A program made the position numbers and the translations under genes. Below, in pieces: positions 1-11,292 of a stretch of 64,000 nt of DNA. The notes beneath the pieces are model-generated. The model was not told the origin of the DNA. It was given only the letters and a program-made list of their open reading frames with translations, and ran no database searches. This stretch comes from Lentinula raphanica (lineage: Eukaryota > Basidiomycota > Agaricomycetes > Agaricales > Omphalotaceae). How positions within the stretch are numbered: position 1 is the stretch's first letter; each line of letters starts with the position of its first letter. The stretch lies in contig JANVFP010000009.1 of the NCBI GenBank assembly GCA_027919835.1, positions 1,240,001 through 1,304,000 on the forward strand, in the 5' to 3' direction.

Positions 1-1178
1 GTTCAGGGAAAGTCACAAAGTACATGTGCTTTCTCCACTGACGCTCTCTTACTCTATCCACACACCTTTGCACAGATCAGGACCTCGTCTTTCAACGCAA
101 TTGCATTAGCGTCTCATTACTCACTCACTGAAGCAATCGCTAGCGTCGAGAATATCCAACTCCAAGGGCTCAGATACGCTTGTCTAGTCAATGATCAAGA
201 AGGTTGTTGATATGCTCTCAAATCACAATACATTTCCTATCGAGAGGTGGGATCGAGAGTCACCATGTTTCTGATGTTCTCTTCTCCATCTTCCCTCTAT
301 TCCTTAGATAGGTCATTCTCCGTGCCGTACCCCATCCGACTCCGTCGAAACCAACGCCAAGACCCACGATCGCAAGCGGCTGTTTCTCCTCTGACCAACT
401 ACAACAGGGTCTAGCAACTATCATACGAGGAGGTCGAACATCATGGGTCTGCCAACGTTCAAGATACTGTTATATGAAAGCATTGCGCATGCCTCATCTC
501 TCAAGGAGAAACGCGATGGGAGTGCTCGAGCATATGTCACTCGGATGAAGGTATGTTGTACCTAGTTCGAATTCATTCATAAGACCAAGGTTGAGCACAT
601 GTAGCTAGGATAGATCAAGGAATTTCATGAATAACCCACTTTTGCTCCTCCGAAACCGATCTCGATGCCAAGTTGTCCAAGAAAGGTGCCAATAACCACC
701 TCACCCTCCCAACGCATCATCTGGCTTCATTATCTCGGCCATGGGATGCACCCAGGCCGATCTCATGCAAACCCATCAATTGCTTGCAGCTGACTTCAAC
801 TCTACCGATTTTTGGAACACCATTGGCGCTCATCCTCGTATTCACTCAGTGTGCTATGTTTGACCTTCGTTGATGACTTGCAAGGCGAGTGGGTAGATCT
901 GATGAGAGAAGGGAGGAACAGGCTCGTAAAAATGGATCTGCGTGGGGTCATCTGCCATCTCAAATGTTGAGGCCAAGTCCAAGCCTCGACATCCAGCCTT
1001 CTTTCTCTGCATTGAGGCTCAAGCACCAGGAAGTTGACATTCGCTGAAGGTAACTAGATTACAGGCTTTTGTGTTTCCTAGTTCCAAATGGATCCATTTT
1101 CCAGAAGTACTTAGGTAGTTCGATAATAAAAGTCATTTACATTGATACTTGTACGGACTTTCAGAATGGGACAAATAT
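1..1178. other. Left flank, no supported gene
   Basis: No reading frame here can be tied to a known protein. A short plus-strand open stretch starting at the ATG at 444 and ending at a good donor (GTATGT, about 551) could be one exon of an unrecognised gene, but I found no convincing second exon. Frames at 740-860 are open only briefly. Treat as intergenic or as decayed coding sequence. Confidence 0.3.
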
Positions 1179-3393
1179 TCACACAAATGTTGTAGTGGAT
1201 ATGAGATCCTCGGTGTTCTGGTTACGAGGTGTGATAGAGGCCTTGTATGGTTTGGGATGACTTTGAAAGAGGGTACGGTGAGCTCGGAAGCGGTAGTTTG
1301 GTGAACAGACCACATACCTGAACATACCGGTAGTATACTCTCCTGGTATATCAATCTCATCACCATTCACATCTATTGCCTTGCCTAGCGTAAGTGTGGC
1401 AAGAACAGAAACGACGGCAAGCCAGACTGTATTATCAGCCATGTATCTTCCAGCACATATTCTGGTGAATATGTCTGGATCAGTTTTTGCAGGATTGAAG
1501 ATATGTAGACGTCGGTCGACACACCGTCGCCCAAATCCAAAGGCGGTGATTTTGTTGATGTTTTTGAAAGGCCCGCCGGGGCTCTCGAGGTGACGTCCAG
1601 GTAAGAACTCATCTGGGTTACAGTAGATCTCCTCGTCTCTGTTCATGGCCCTAGCAAATGATCAGCTTCATTCGAGCAGAAGCTCATCGAGAGAGTTCTC
1701 GACGCACCATATGTTTGAAATCACAAGACATCCTGACAGCCAAATTGTGATATGGTCCATGGGACCTCTATACATGGAGCAGGAATAACGCAGAATGCTC
1801 ACCTTTGGGTATATGATAGCCATGGTAGAAATCATCATTCATGGAAGTGTGGGGTACGCCTGAACCATTCTCACCTACTGAGAATCTAAGGCCATTCATG
1901 ACACTCACCATTAGGTATAGGTGGGTGCAATCGCATAACTTCTCGATATATAGCTTCAACATATGGCAGTGATGAACGATCTTCGAATGTGGGCAATCGG
2001 TCTTGACCTATTACATGATCTATCTCCTCTTGCCCTTTCCTCTGTATATCAGGATGGAGGCACATGGCTAGGAGGAAGGAACTGATTGAGGACATAGTCT
2101 GGAGGGAGGTTTGCAGCCTGAGTGAGTATCATGACTGAACACAAACTATTCTGGTAACATACTGTATCTGCAGCAGCTGTAGAAGTTGAATGTCAGCATA
2201 TCATGCTTGTAGTAGGAGTCAAGGAATATTATACCAGTATAGCTAACGATTGCCATTCTCTTGATAGCTTCCAACTCGTCAGGATCATCTTCATGCTGTA
2301 TTGCTAGCTCAGTTATCATTGAGGATTTCAAGCCCTTTCTCTACGAGTATAATTAATCTATCATCGTGTATCTGACTCAAATGTGAAGCAATCCTCACCT
2401 GGTTTTCCATTGCAATGTTAAATGGAACCGTGTTGATGGTTTCAAAATCTCTCAAGCATTGAGCAGCAATGTTCTTGAACCCACATCCAGGAAACCAAGC
2501 GGGAAAATAACGCAACCAAGGGAACCGTTCAATTGCAGGAAAAGTACCAGTGGTCATAGCTAGACCAGTGATTTCCAATGACTCCACAGCCATATTCACG
2601 AGAGGGTCATCAGAATGAAAATCAAGCCCATACAGAGAAGAGAGCACTAGTGACTGCGAGAGTCTGTTCATAAAGATGGAGGCAAACAGCTGTGAGTGTG
2701 AGGATGGACTGAGATAAATCAATTGCTCACTCCATGGTATGCTTCATAAAATCATGAGGGGTGATTGTAAGTTGATGAAGAAAATTCTGAACTTTGTTGT
2801 ATTGATATGGATAGAAACAGTGAATGGTGGCTTGACGAAAGTTCTGTAAAAACAGTTTTCTGTCTCGGCGCCATTTGTTTGAGTATCTCTTGATGAATGG
2901 GTAGTATTCGAGATATTAGACAAAGTTGTACAAGATCACAAACCGCAAATGAGAATAAATGTGGAATGCCACATCTATGTAGATGTCTGAATATGTTTGC
3001 ACTATCACAGAGCGAGGAGTTGAAATACTTACAGTTCCATCATAGGTGTTATTGGACGATCAGAGTAAATGTTGGCCCGTTTCTCTAAGAGATCATTGGC
3101 AACCCGAAAGGTGTTCAATATCAATATGTTCTTGTCTTCAATGTATACCAGTTCACCTGTCCAAGATCAGCCTTATTTGAAGGTGATAACATTGAGTTGA
3201 AAATATACACTGTACCATATTTCTTGCCCCATTGCTGAAACTGAATCCAGGAACTCTCAGTTGGCATCTTGCCAGTGGGTGGACCAGGGGGGTGAAGTGA
3301 TGTTTTCTTGGGCTGTCGACATTTGAAAATGGTGAGATAGGCAACAGCCAAGACAATCACTGCTATGGCCAGCCTCTGCAATGAGGTGAACAT
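1179..3393 (-). CDS. Cytochrome P450 monooxygenase
   Basis: A haem-thiolate monooxygenase, probably anchored in the ER membrane. The ATG at 3393 opens a hydrophobic N-terminal helix (AVIVLAVAYLTIF) followed by the proline-rich hinge HPPGPPTGKMP. Later landmarks in order are the I-helix motif AADTTMSSIS (about 2080-2175, interrupted by an intron between D-T and T), the K-helix region YREVMRLHPPIP (about 1920), and the haem loop FGFGRR/ICAGR (about 1450-1545), whose Cys is the axial ligand. Several introns of about 33-77 nt were resolved by frame: one splits the haem loop after FGFGRR, another splits GMF/SHPKPYKASI near the C-terminus, and the stop is at 1179. Length of about 500 residues is normal for the superfamily. 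The sequence resembles the fungal O-methylsterigmatocystin-oxidoreductase-like P450s of mushrooms, but family number and substrate cannot be read from the sequence. No biosynthetic partner genes lie next to it. All key motifs are present, so it is probably functional. Confidence 0.9.
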
Positions 3394-5643
3394 CTTGGGG
3401 GACTCTGAGTGAGCAGTGAGAAAACTTGAGACATCAAAGACTATTCTTATTGTAGGATTATATATGCTGAATCCTGCCAGTAACTTGAGGGTTCGGATTT
3501 GTAAACAAGACATGGGAATAAGGAAGTTCATGGGTTGTAAAAAGAATCATCCTCCACACATTCTTTTGAACTATGAGGTGACAGTGTGAATTAAGAATTT
3601 ATCAGTAAGACAATGGCAATACATACAAAGAAATTGTCTTGCACGGTGCACCACTTCTTGAGTTCAGTGACAATAGTGTTTCATTCAGAAGTGTATACAT
3701 GTGGGAGTATATTTGCAAGAAGAGAGTCGGCTAAGAGATTACTCATAGAGTGATAAAGGAGATGACGCACATTAATGAAATATACTGGTTGAAGCTTGAA
3801 GCATCATTCTAATGACACTGGCCCCATGTACATGTGTTGGTTTCTGACAGGTTAATGTCAGAAATTAGAATTCTCTAGCTGGGCTGTTCAATATTGTAGG
3901 TTCAAATGTCTTTGATAAAAAGGGTATAAGTTGTTGTCAAATCCTTGAACTTCCTGGGTCTAATGGTGTTTCCTGGCATTTTGAAATCAGGGTGTTTTTT
4001 CTCCAAAACCATCCTCCTAGAAAAGGGCAAAAATGATCAGAGAATCGATGCATGCAGCATGAGCATGTCAGTTCAAGACATACCATACTACTTGGCCTTA
4101 CTGAGTCCAAATGAGTTTGAAGCCATCCAACTTCCGAGAGGAGTAGACCTAGACAATAATGCAGAATTAGGCAGAATTGGGTTTTGGTCAGTCTCCCCTA
4201 GGCAGACTCTTGCAAGACAAGCTTGCATTTAGGTTTTGGCTGGATACTGTGAAGTGTCTATGTGAATATTAGTATCTATGCAAAACTGTTGTTTGTACAG
4301 ACAGAACTGCACTCTGGATTTGGGTCGGCAACATCAAAATGGCAGGCAAACTTGTTGTGATCAAAATATGGACCGTGGAAAAGTTTCCGTGCAGAACTCT
4401 GTAGATGCCAGAATGGCAGGCAGAACCGTTCAACTTCAACTTGTTCTCTGAAATTTGAATTTGAACCACTGTCTCCTGTGCAGTTATCGTATTGTCCCAT
4501 TCATGGCCAGATCACTCTTGTATCCATTATATATCTTGCTATATCTTGCCTTGCTAGCTCGGCCTGAATGGACCTCATCCAGGGTCTATCATGGATTCAA
4601 CCATCGCATATGTGCCTCCTGCTCACCAACACCTGCATACCAAGCCCAGAGTACAGGCAAGAGGAATCAAGGGAGAAGATGATGTTAGTATCAATGTCCC
4701 CCACTCTTTGTCCTTCTCTAATGATATCTTCAAACAGACTTCTAGCTCATGTCCTTCTTAATGGTTAACCTCCGTGAATGCAACCAAGTTAGTTGCAACT
4801 GGCCAGGGTGCATATTAATAATACTTAACAATCATGCCCGATGTCCTTGCAAAGGTCATAAGAGGTCATAACATGGAAAACAGAGAGGTACACTTAAGTA
4901 TATTGACCTCACTAATCCTACTCTCTTCTGATGTTTTGTGTAACAGCCATGTATGACATTAGATCGTCCCGGTTATCCTAGCCATTTCGCAGGTTAGTTG
5001 AGAATTGAAATTTAGAGGGCCTGCAAGAGGTTGAAAGTGGGCGTTTGCTGTTCCTCCCTGGGAGGAACTTTTCTGTGAGTATCTTGCACATGTCATAATC
5101 CTACACTTGTCCAACAGATTCTCATGAAAATGAATGACATGTCATTGACATCCATTGCCAAGTCCTCAAGCTCAAGCTTCAATGGTTCATACTCAGAACT
5201 TCAACAATCCCAATCTCATGTGGAGAAGTGGGAGTACATACATATTGCTTCAATTCATGAAGATCTTCATTGTGTGTTAACCACTTCAGTGACACCTGTT
5301 TCTCCTCTCCTTTTCTATCTCCTGACAGGCTTCTTCTTCTTTGCCTTTCCTCCTTTTGTAATCGCGCCTCTGTTGTCTGGATTGTTTCGACCTCCCTTCG
5401 GTGGGTTTAGTACTAGTCCCATTTTCTCAATCTCTCTTGCTATCGCCCTCATTCTTGCTTCCAACATGTCTTCAGGAGTCGGAGGGGCTGTGACTACCTA
5501 GAATGTAAAAATGTGACACTGCAAGTCACTGATAATACCATGGGACTCATACTATTCTCGGGATATCTGCCTGCGGGGCAGGGTGCGGGCCAGCCTGGAT
5601 GAGAATGCCCGAGCGGCGAGAGTTGAACATTAAATCTTATCCA
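3394..5643. other. Intergenic stretch, no supported gene
   Basis: About 2.2 kb upstream of the P450 without a supported gene. A 125-codon plus ORF at 5124-5501 has a Ser-rich start and two hydrophobic runs, but no recognisable family, no intron structure and no signal-peptide logic, so I do not call it. The nearest 3394-3900 bp will contain the P450 promoter; I see no clear TATA box or operator. Confidence 0.4.
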
Positions 5644-5878
5644 CTAATTGAAAGCACGTACTGTAACCTTATGGATGTCTGGCGGGGAAGGTGTCTTATT
5701 TGGGGTATCAACCTGTGCAAGGTTAATGAGAAAGGATCAGCTTTCATATATCAATACCCACCATTGTAACATCAGTGTCTGGGGTCAAGTCGGCTGAACG
5801 AGCGGGGATTGTGGGAAGGGCACCGCTGACAGCAAAGAGACCAAGCAGAAGGTAGGTACTGGCCACGATCATGTGCAT
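5644..5878 (-). pseudogene. Truncated copy of the secreted two-repeat protein (signal-peptide exon only)
   Basis: The first exon (5762-5878, start MHMIVASTYLLLGLFAVSGA) is clearly related to exon 1 of the gene at 50445-52046 (start MRMIVASAHIVFGLFVIGGA), including the end DT/D-x-T-M and the position and phase of the following intron. The homology continues upstream into the promoter (see next feature). Downstream of the conserved donor the two repeat domains of the full gene are absent: the acceptor at about 5713 leads to only 22 further codons before a stop. The product would be a 61-residue secreted stub. It is either a dead fragment left by a partial duplication or a young short secreted protein that captured new 3' sequence. 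I favour a pseudogene, with moderate certainty; expression data would decide. Confidence 0.6.
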
Positions 5879-6190
5879 TGAAATCGAAGAAAGGTGTGAG
5901 AAGAAGATAGATGATCTTTGGCACTGCCGTGAAAGGAAATCAGGCGAACGTGAAGAGTTGTTGTTGTTGAGTCCGTTGAGTCGAGAGGCTTGAGTACGAC
6001 TTCGCCAGCAAAGTGGTACGTGGAAGGAGGGAGCGTTGTTTAACCGGAAACTGGGTTTGAATTTATTGCGCCTGGTTTTTATATAAAGCATATCGTGCAG
6101 GGCTGAGGGATCCGGTGCATGCTCCATAGCTGTCCATAGCCTGTCCATAGCAATCCCATCGGAAGAGAACTCATCAATTCGAGCGGCCTA
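5879..6190 (-). promoter_or_regulatory. Duplicated promoter region (copy of 52047-52345)
   Basis: The 300 bp upstream of the truncated gene match the upstream region of the full gene at 52047-52345. Shared blocks include the segment around CTTGAGTACGACTT (5990-6003), GTTGTTTAACC followed by AACTGGGTTTGAATTT (about 6033-6064), a TATATAA box (6081-6087 on + strand), and CCCATCGG...GCGGCCTAT (6154-6190). The match shows that the duplication carried the promoter. The shared TATA-like element about 200 bp before the ATG is the likeliest core promoter in both places. Beyond 6190 the similarity stops. Confidence 0.6.
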
Positions 6191-6315
6191 TGGGACCCTA
6201 ACAACAGCCCGCTTGGTCTTTGGAGTGTCCTTGGATGCCAGGCTCCTCAAACCATCCCTCGCTACGGTGAGAAAGAATTTGAGGTCACGTGGGTAAAGGT
6301 TTTCGTTTCTCTCCG

Positions 6316-6423
6316 TAGGAGGGCTGGCACAACTTACCCGGCCCGCTGATTCCCATGCTGCCTGGATCCTCGAAAAGCTGCGGAGTGAATTGGCGGGCCG
6401 GGTAAGTTGTGCCAGCCCTCCTA
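6316..6423. repeat. Perfect 31-bp inverted repeat nested in the foldback element
   Basis: Bases 6316-6346 are the exact reverse complement of 6393-6423, separated by a 46-bp spacer. The arm runs from TAGGAGGGCTGG to CCCGGCCCGC. Its left arm sits directly at the inner end of the longer 6230-6328 arm, so this may be a second, younger element or an internal hairpin of the same one. Confidence 0.8.
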
Positions 6424-6749
6424 TGGCTACTACTACAAGCCAAGGGTTCCCACGCCCGACCTTTTTAGACCGATTTTTTCCGAGTTGACCGATTTGGACC
6501 GATTTGGCTTTTCACATCACATGATCAAATTAAGCGCTCAACTGACTCCTCTTCAAGTCTTCTTTCTCATTTTCCTCTACTCCATGCAAGATCTCAGTGG
6601 CATTGAAGCAAGTGAGAGCACTGATATCAGTGCCTTCTATATCAGCTCAAGGTTTACTACTTTCAGTACTTACATCCCTCAGCAGTCAAAATTCCACTGA
6701 ATTCAAACAGTTTGCATGTGCATGAGGCTGTGATTAAGTTGCCACATCG

Positions 6750-6769
6750 GGCGCGCGCGAGCGCGCGCC
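6750..6769. repeat. GC-only palindrome
   Basis: GGCGCGCGC-GA-GCGCGCGCC: two perfect 9-bp arms around a 2-nt centre, inside the otherwise AT-rich interior of the 6.2-7.1 kb element. Alternating GC of this kind can form cruciform or Z-DNA; a biological role is not shown. Confidence 0.6.
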
Positions 6770-7108
6770 AAAAATTTTGCATTCACACATACTGTACACA
6801 TCAATGAATTGTATATCCAGGGCTGTAGAATACCAGTACAACTATTTCTGAATAATGGCCTGTTTTTAGACCCAAAAAAGCCTGAAAACTCGAGTTATAC
6901 TTGAACAATTTTGAACAGAGCCCTCGGCTCATTTGCTTCCGCTCCTCAGAAAACCCTCGGCAGGTCAGTGGATGCCTGCGGCGTCCTCTGACCCTCGGCA
7001 TGACCAATTTTTCCCTACTACGGAGAGAAACGAAAACTCTCTACCACGTGACCTCTCATTCTTTCTCTCCGTAGCGAGGGCTGGTTTGAGGAGCCTGCTT
7101 GGATGCCT

Positions 7109-9066
7109 GATTTCGAGACCAGGCAAGAAGTTTTGCAAGAAAAGACAAAGTTTCTCGAGCATCGGAACTTGATTGGAAGTTGGAAGCTTGAATTTGGGAG
7201 ACGAGCTCGAGAAGCGTGGGAACGAAAAAGGGCGGGTGAGAATCGGGAGGAATCGGGGTCCTGATAGTCCTGTTTCAGTCCACTACGTGGTCCTTCTGCG
7301 CTTTGCCCCATTCCCGACGACCTTTGCATTCTCTCAACATATCCCACTTTTTGCGCGTGGAGTTTTCTACTACTTACGGAGGAAACAATGTCTTTCGAGA
7401 ATGCAAGTGATCAGTTTTCAAGTGCTCAAAGCTAGAGGAATGAAGGGCGTTTTCTGTCAGTGTGATTCGAATCCGAGTGATCATTACTGAAGATGCATAG
7501 TGAACTCGATGGTTCAAGTATGGTCGACGTCGTTGGGATTCGAGGTACGAAAAGTCAACATAAGCTACACAAACATTGCAAGAGGATGAAGAGGGAAAGG
7601 GGCCGAATGAACCCGCCTTGATTAACAAGACGACAAAATCCTCTACATTGCCACCTAAGTCCTGGTCGACTGCTTCTGACTTTGGCGGAGCCCGATTCTT
7701 CGTGTATTCAAATTCAACAACGCGCTAGGCAAACATTCTTCGCTCGGACCAAGGAGGAGCTGATTTTACAACACGCGTAGGAAGTCTTTCCTACCAATCA
7801 TTAGTGATAGGCTTCAAATTTTATGGTAGATTCAAGGCTGTCTTCCAGAGTGAAACATTGCCAGGGAATGGCCCATCATTGTAGCTGTAAGGACTCATTT
7901 CTGCCGTTCTTGTGAATGCTTGAATAAATTCTGATCCTGCAGAATAATAGTCGGCGGTGCCATATTTCGCGTAGATCCAGAGTTCAACGGTCAGATTTAC
8001 GCCTGATGATCGGCTTTGGATGTAGTTCTTGATACTATCCGAGCGGAAAGCGAGTTGTATTCGTCATATTGGGGATGCGTTGAACCCGAATCGATATTTT
8101 GCAAACCTGGAAAATTCTGCGGGGCTAGATGACAGAGCATAAGTATTTCAACGAGATTTTTGTCTACATCCAAGAACATCGTCAAGGCTTCGCTAGTAGT
8201 ATGAAAATCACTTTCAGGATTGAACGTGAATCTTGACTGATCCGGTACGGTCATGGGCTATCTCTACGATTCCGCAGATGTAGACCACAGGTGCAAGTCC
8301 GAGGGGTGGAATCGTTCTGGTGTACACTTTACTCACTGTAGACCGTGTGGTCATGACAGAAAACTACACCTTTTGTCGCCGTTGTCAAAACTGGTATGTA
8401 CTATTGATATTTGTTTCTTCTATCGAGAATGTTCTTAAAATATAGGCCTTGCAGTTTGTAACATCATCCTCACTGGATCCATGAGGTTCTATGCGATCTC
8501 ATTCTTCTCGCGCTAAGAGGCGCCATGGTCATTCGGAATGAGCTTTAGTCGAGGCCATGTAGCAACTTTTTCAGCGTCAGTGAGATATTGCCACAAGATC
8601 ACAATTCATATCGAGGGGAAGAATTGAGCTGAGCTTGCGCACAGGAACAAAATTCTTCAACGAGAACAAAACCTTCGTTGTATACTTCTTCATTAGAAGG
8701 TTTGTCCGATATAAATCATACTATATCGGGACTACTAACAGTTGCACTCTCGATGTTCCCTTGAAGACAGCACTTTAGCTCCGAGAAATTAGCATGCGTT
8801 ACCCACAGCATGCGTGAACCAAAAATCCGGTCATCATGGTGGTAGACTATTCTCTTCAACCTCCGGTGAGCGTCTATCACGACTTTGCTCTCTTTCCCAG
8901 ATGCCTCGATCCTCTTGGTCTAAACCTTGACATCTGTTGAGATTCGAAAGAAACCGCGATTTCCGTATCAGGATATTGGCCGGTATGTTTTAAGGCCTAA
9001 GCGTATTGTCTCGACGATCATAGCACTCTTGACTCCTTCTTTTCTTCCTCAGGTCACAGTATACTC
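7109..9066. other. Intergenic stretch, no supported gene
   Basis: About 2 kb with only short, mutually overlapping frames and no recognisable domain. The last part (about 8900-9066) contains a possible non-coding 5' exon of the next gene: a good acceptor (TTCCTCAG, ending at 9053) lies 13 bp before the chosen ATG. Confidence 0.4.
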
Positions 9067-10784
9067 ATGTCAGTCGTCTCGGGCTCGTACACTGGGTGGC
9101 AATCAGGTCCGGACTTTCGGGGAACGTTCGACATCGTCTCAACCTGCTTCACTACCCTCTTGCTCTGTCTCTGGAGCGCTGTCCATGTTGATATTCCTGC
9201 TCACTCAGGAAGACTGCGTGGACTCTGGGTGAGAGTAGGCTGGATATTCATAGGACTTATCACCCCGGAAACATTGCTCTTCATTGCATATCGACAATGG
9301 TCAATCGCCCGAGACATTTTTCGGTGTGCAAACAAATGCACTGCGTTCCCCCGCTCGAAAACCCCTTGGTACTATCCTCGAGTAACAGAAAACATGGTTG
9401 AACATGCGTATACGGAGGTACGAAAATTTCAATAAATGTAATACTTTATACCTATGACATGCAGATCTGGCAGGACGCCCCCATTTACAACAAGAAACAT
9501 CCTTGGACAATGGTGCATAGCTATTACGCTGCAATGGGTGGATTTGTATTTGACACCAAGAGCGAGGATGGTACCACATCATTCCTTCCGGAATCATACA
9601 AGTCAGGTCATGCAGTAATAACACCAGAAGGGATCCAGTTTTTGCTGGAGCACAAACCAGAGCTACTTCCAGATCTATCCATCGAAGAAATATCAGATCG
9701 GAACAAAGGAAACAGTATCTCAAAATCCGTTCTGGTTGTGCAGGTTTCGTTCTTCCTCATTGATTGTATAGCTCGCAAGGCCCAGGGCTTGCCTATCACC
9801 CTGCTGGAGGTCACAACCGTGGCCCACGCGTTATGCTCCCTTCTGGCATATGTTTTCTGGTGGTACAAGCCACTCAGCGTCAATCGGCCTGTATTCATCC
9901 GTGGCAAAGAGGCTCAAGAGATGTGTGCTTTAATGTGCATGGTCAGCACCTATAAACACTACTTTCTTGCAGGGTACTTCATGATATGGCGTCCTGCTGA
10001 GATGGATAGCCTAACTTACGTCGATGTCTCCACGACTACAGCCGGCGAGAAGCCACACTTCGCTTTCCCTGCACAGACGAGTTCTACCATTATTTTCTCG
10101 CGGACAGCCCGTCCAATGGAAGATGGAATGACACGCTGGCTAGACAAGACAGTTGGTACCTGGTTCATGGGCCGACAGCCGTGGTATCAAAGAAAAAGAT
10201 ATGAACCCGGCGACGAAGACAAACGGAGATGGAAACTTGCTTCAGTTGCTGCACGAAATCTTGGTGGCATGCATGCAGTCGAGAAACTACGAACAGAAGT
10301 AGAAGTGGGTCCCCACTGTTGGAAATGCTACACAGACGCCTTGGTGTCTCCTTCGTCCGGCCTATCTGCTTGCTTGAAACATCGTGGTGGCGATCCCAGG
10401 AAGTTCACGCTCAACGAGAAAGATCCAGGACCATCTGCTGCTATAATCTTAGCAATTCTGTTCGGATTTCCCAGTATGGCTGCGTGGAACTTCATCTTTC
10501 CTACATCGTTGGACCAAATGCTCTGGCGGGTAGCTTCCCTAGCAGCCGTGTCTAGAGGCACTGTCTACTGGGCTACTCGCCAAATTGCGTTGTGGGTCAC
10601 TATTCGCAGCCCAAATTGTCGATTGGTACGGAAAGCGGCAGCGGTCATTCCAGTGACTGTGTTGATGACTTTGCTCATTCCGTCGAGTTTGATATTAGTG
10701 GGAGAGAGCTTCAAACAACTTTGGTACCTGCCTCCCGCTGCTTATCAGATCCCGAATTTCTCTCGATACTGGCCTCATTTTTAG
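9067..10784 (+). CDS. Conserved fungal multi-pass membrane protein
   Basis: Two exons (9067-9417 and 9465-10784) joined by a 47-nt intron give 556 residues. The protein matches a family I know only as uncharacterised proteins common in Basidiomycota and Ascomycota. Its hallmarks are GWQSGPDFRGTFDI near the N-terminus, HPWTMVHSYYAAMGGFVF at about residues 128-145, the block LEVTTVAHALCSLLAYVFWWYKPL, and the C-terminal ending FKQLWYLPPAAYQIPNFSRYWPHF-type block. Hydrophobic segments are seen at about residues 25-40, 55-75, 215-235 and several times after residue 410, so it is probably an integral membrane protein. The ATG at 9067 comes just after an acceptor-like site, so an upstream coding exon with a signal peptide is possible. 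No biochemical role is known to me. There are no defects. Confidence 0.85.
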
Positions 10785-11292
10785 TGGTACGATCAGTGCT
10801 GCTCCATTTGGACTGAGTTCTGTTGGAGTTCTGTTTCGCAGGGCGTGTACGGAACTTCGATGGTATTCATAGACTGGACTTGGGAAAATTGTAAATATAG
10901 AGTTGCTCTAATTTATTTACATCAAGACCTCATCGATATCTCGGTGCTCGAGGTTGTTCAGAACCCTCCGCAAGATCAACATAACTTCTGCCTGCATCAT
11001 GGCATGACTCCTATCAACATTGACACAGAGTCGTCTGTGAATGTAAGAGGTCCTTTTTTCTGTCTTTTGACTTGAACCTCGAGGTCCCCTCGAGGCAAGC
11101 GTGCAAGTTTCTGGCATGTCGTAGTTCACGTTCTTATATCTGACAGATATTCACGATTTCTTCCACTGTGTATGTAGTATGTACCAATCCAACTAGATCC
11201 TGGTATATAATTGTGTTGTGCCCACCGTATTACTGCCACCTTGAATGCTGTTCCTACTACGTCTGCCATGTTCTGGTGCTCCCCACAATCGT
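10785..11292. other. Convergent intergenic region
   Basis: 3' flanks of the membrane-protein gene (+) and NTH1 (-). It contains no supported gene; short frames at 10845-11129 have no recognisable content. Confidence 0.5.

Larger units (their letters stand above)
6230..7108. mobile_element. Non-coding foldback element with about 100-bp inverted ends
   Basis: The sequence at 6230-6328 reappears in inverted orientation at 7007-7108. Both arms contain the blocks GGAGAGAAACGAAAAC, CACGTGACCTC, GTAGCGAGGG and TTTGAGGAGCCTG, with scattered mismatches and small indels. The 0.88-kb unit carries no plausible gene; the 97-codon ORF at 6407 overlaps the arms and looks random. The structure fits a MITE or foldback element of unknown superfamily. 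I could not fix a target-site duplication, so the ends are approximate. Confidence 0.6.

Noticed and set aside
5124..5501. 125-codon plus ORF with two hydrophobic runs
   Set aside because: No family resemblance, no introns, isolated in a gene-poor tract; could be chance.
6407..6700. 97-codon plus ORF inside the foldback element
   Set aside because: It starts within the inverted repeat and shows no transposase or other motif.
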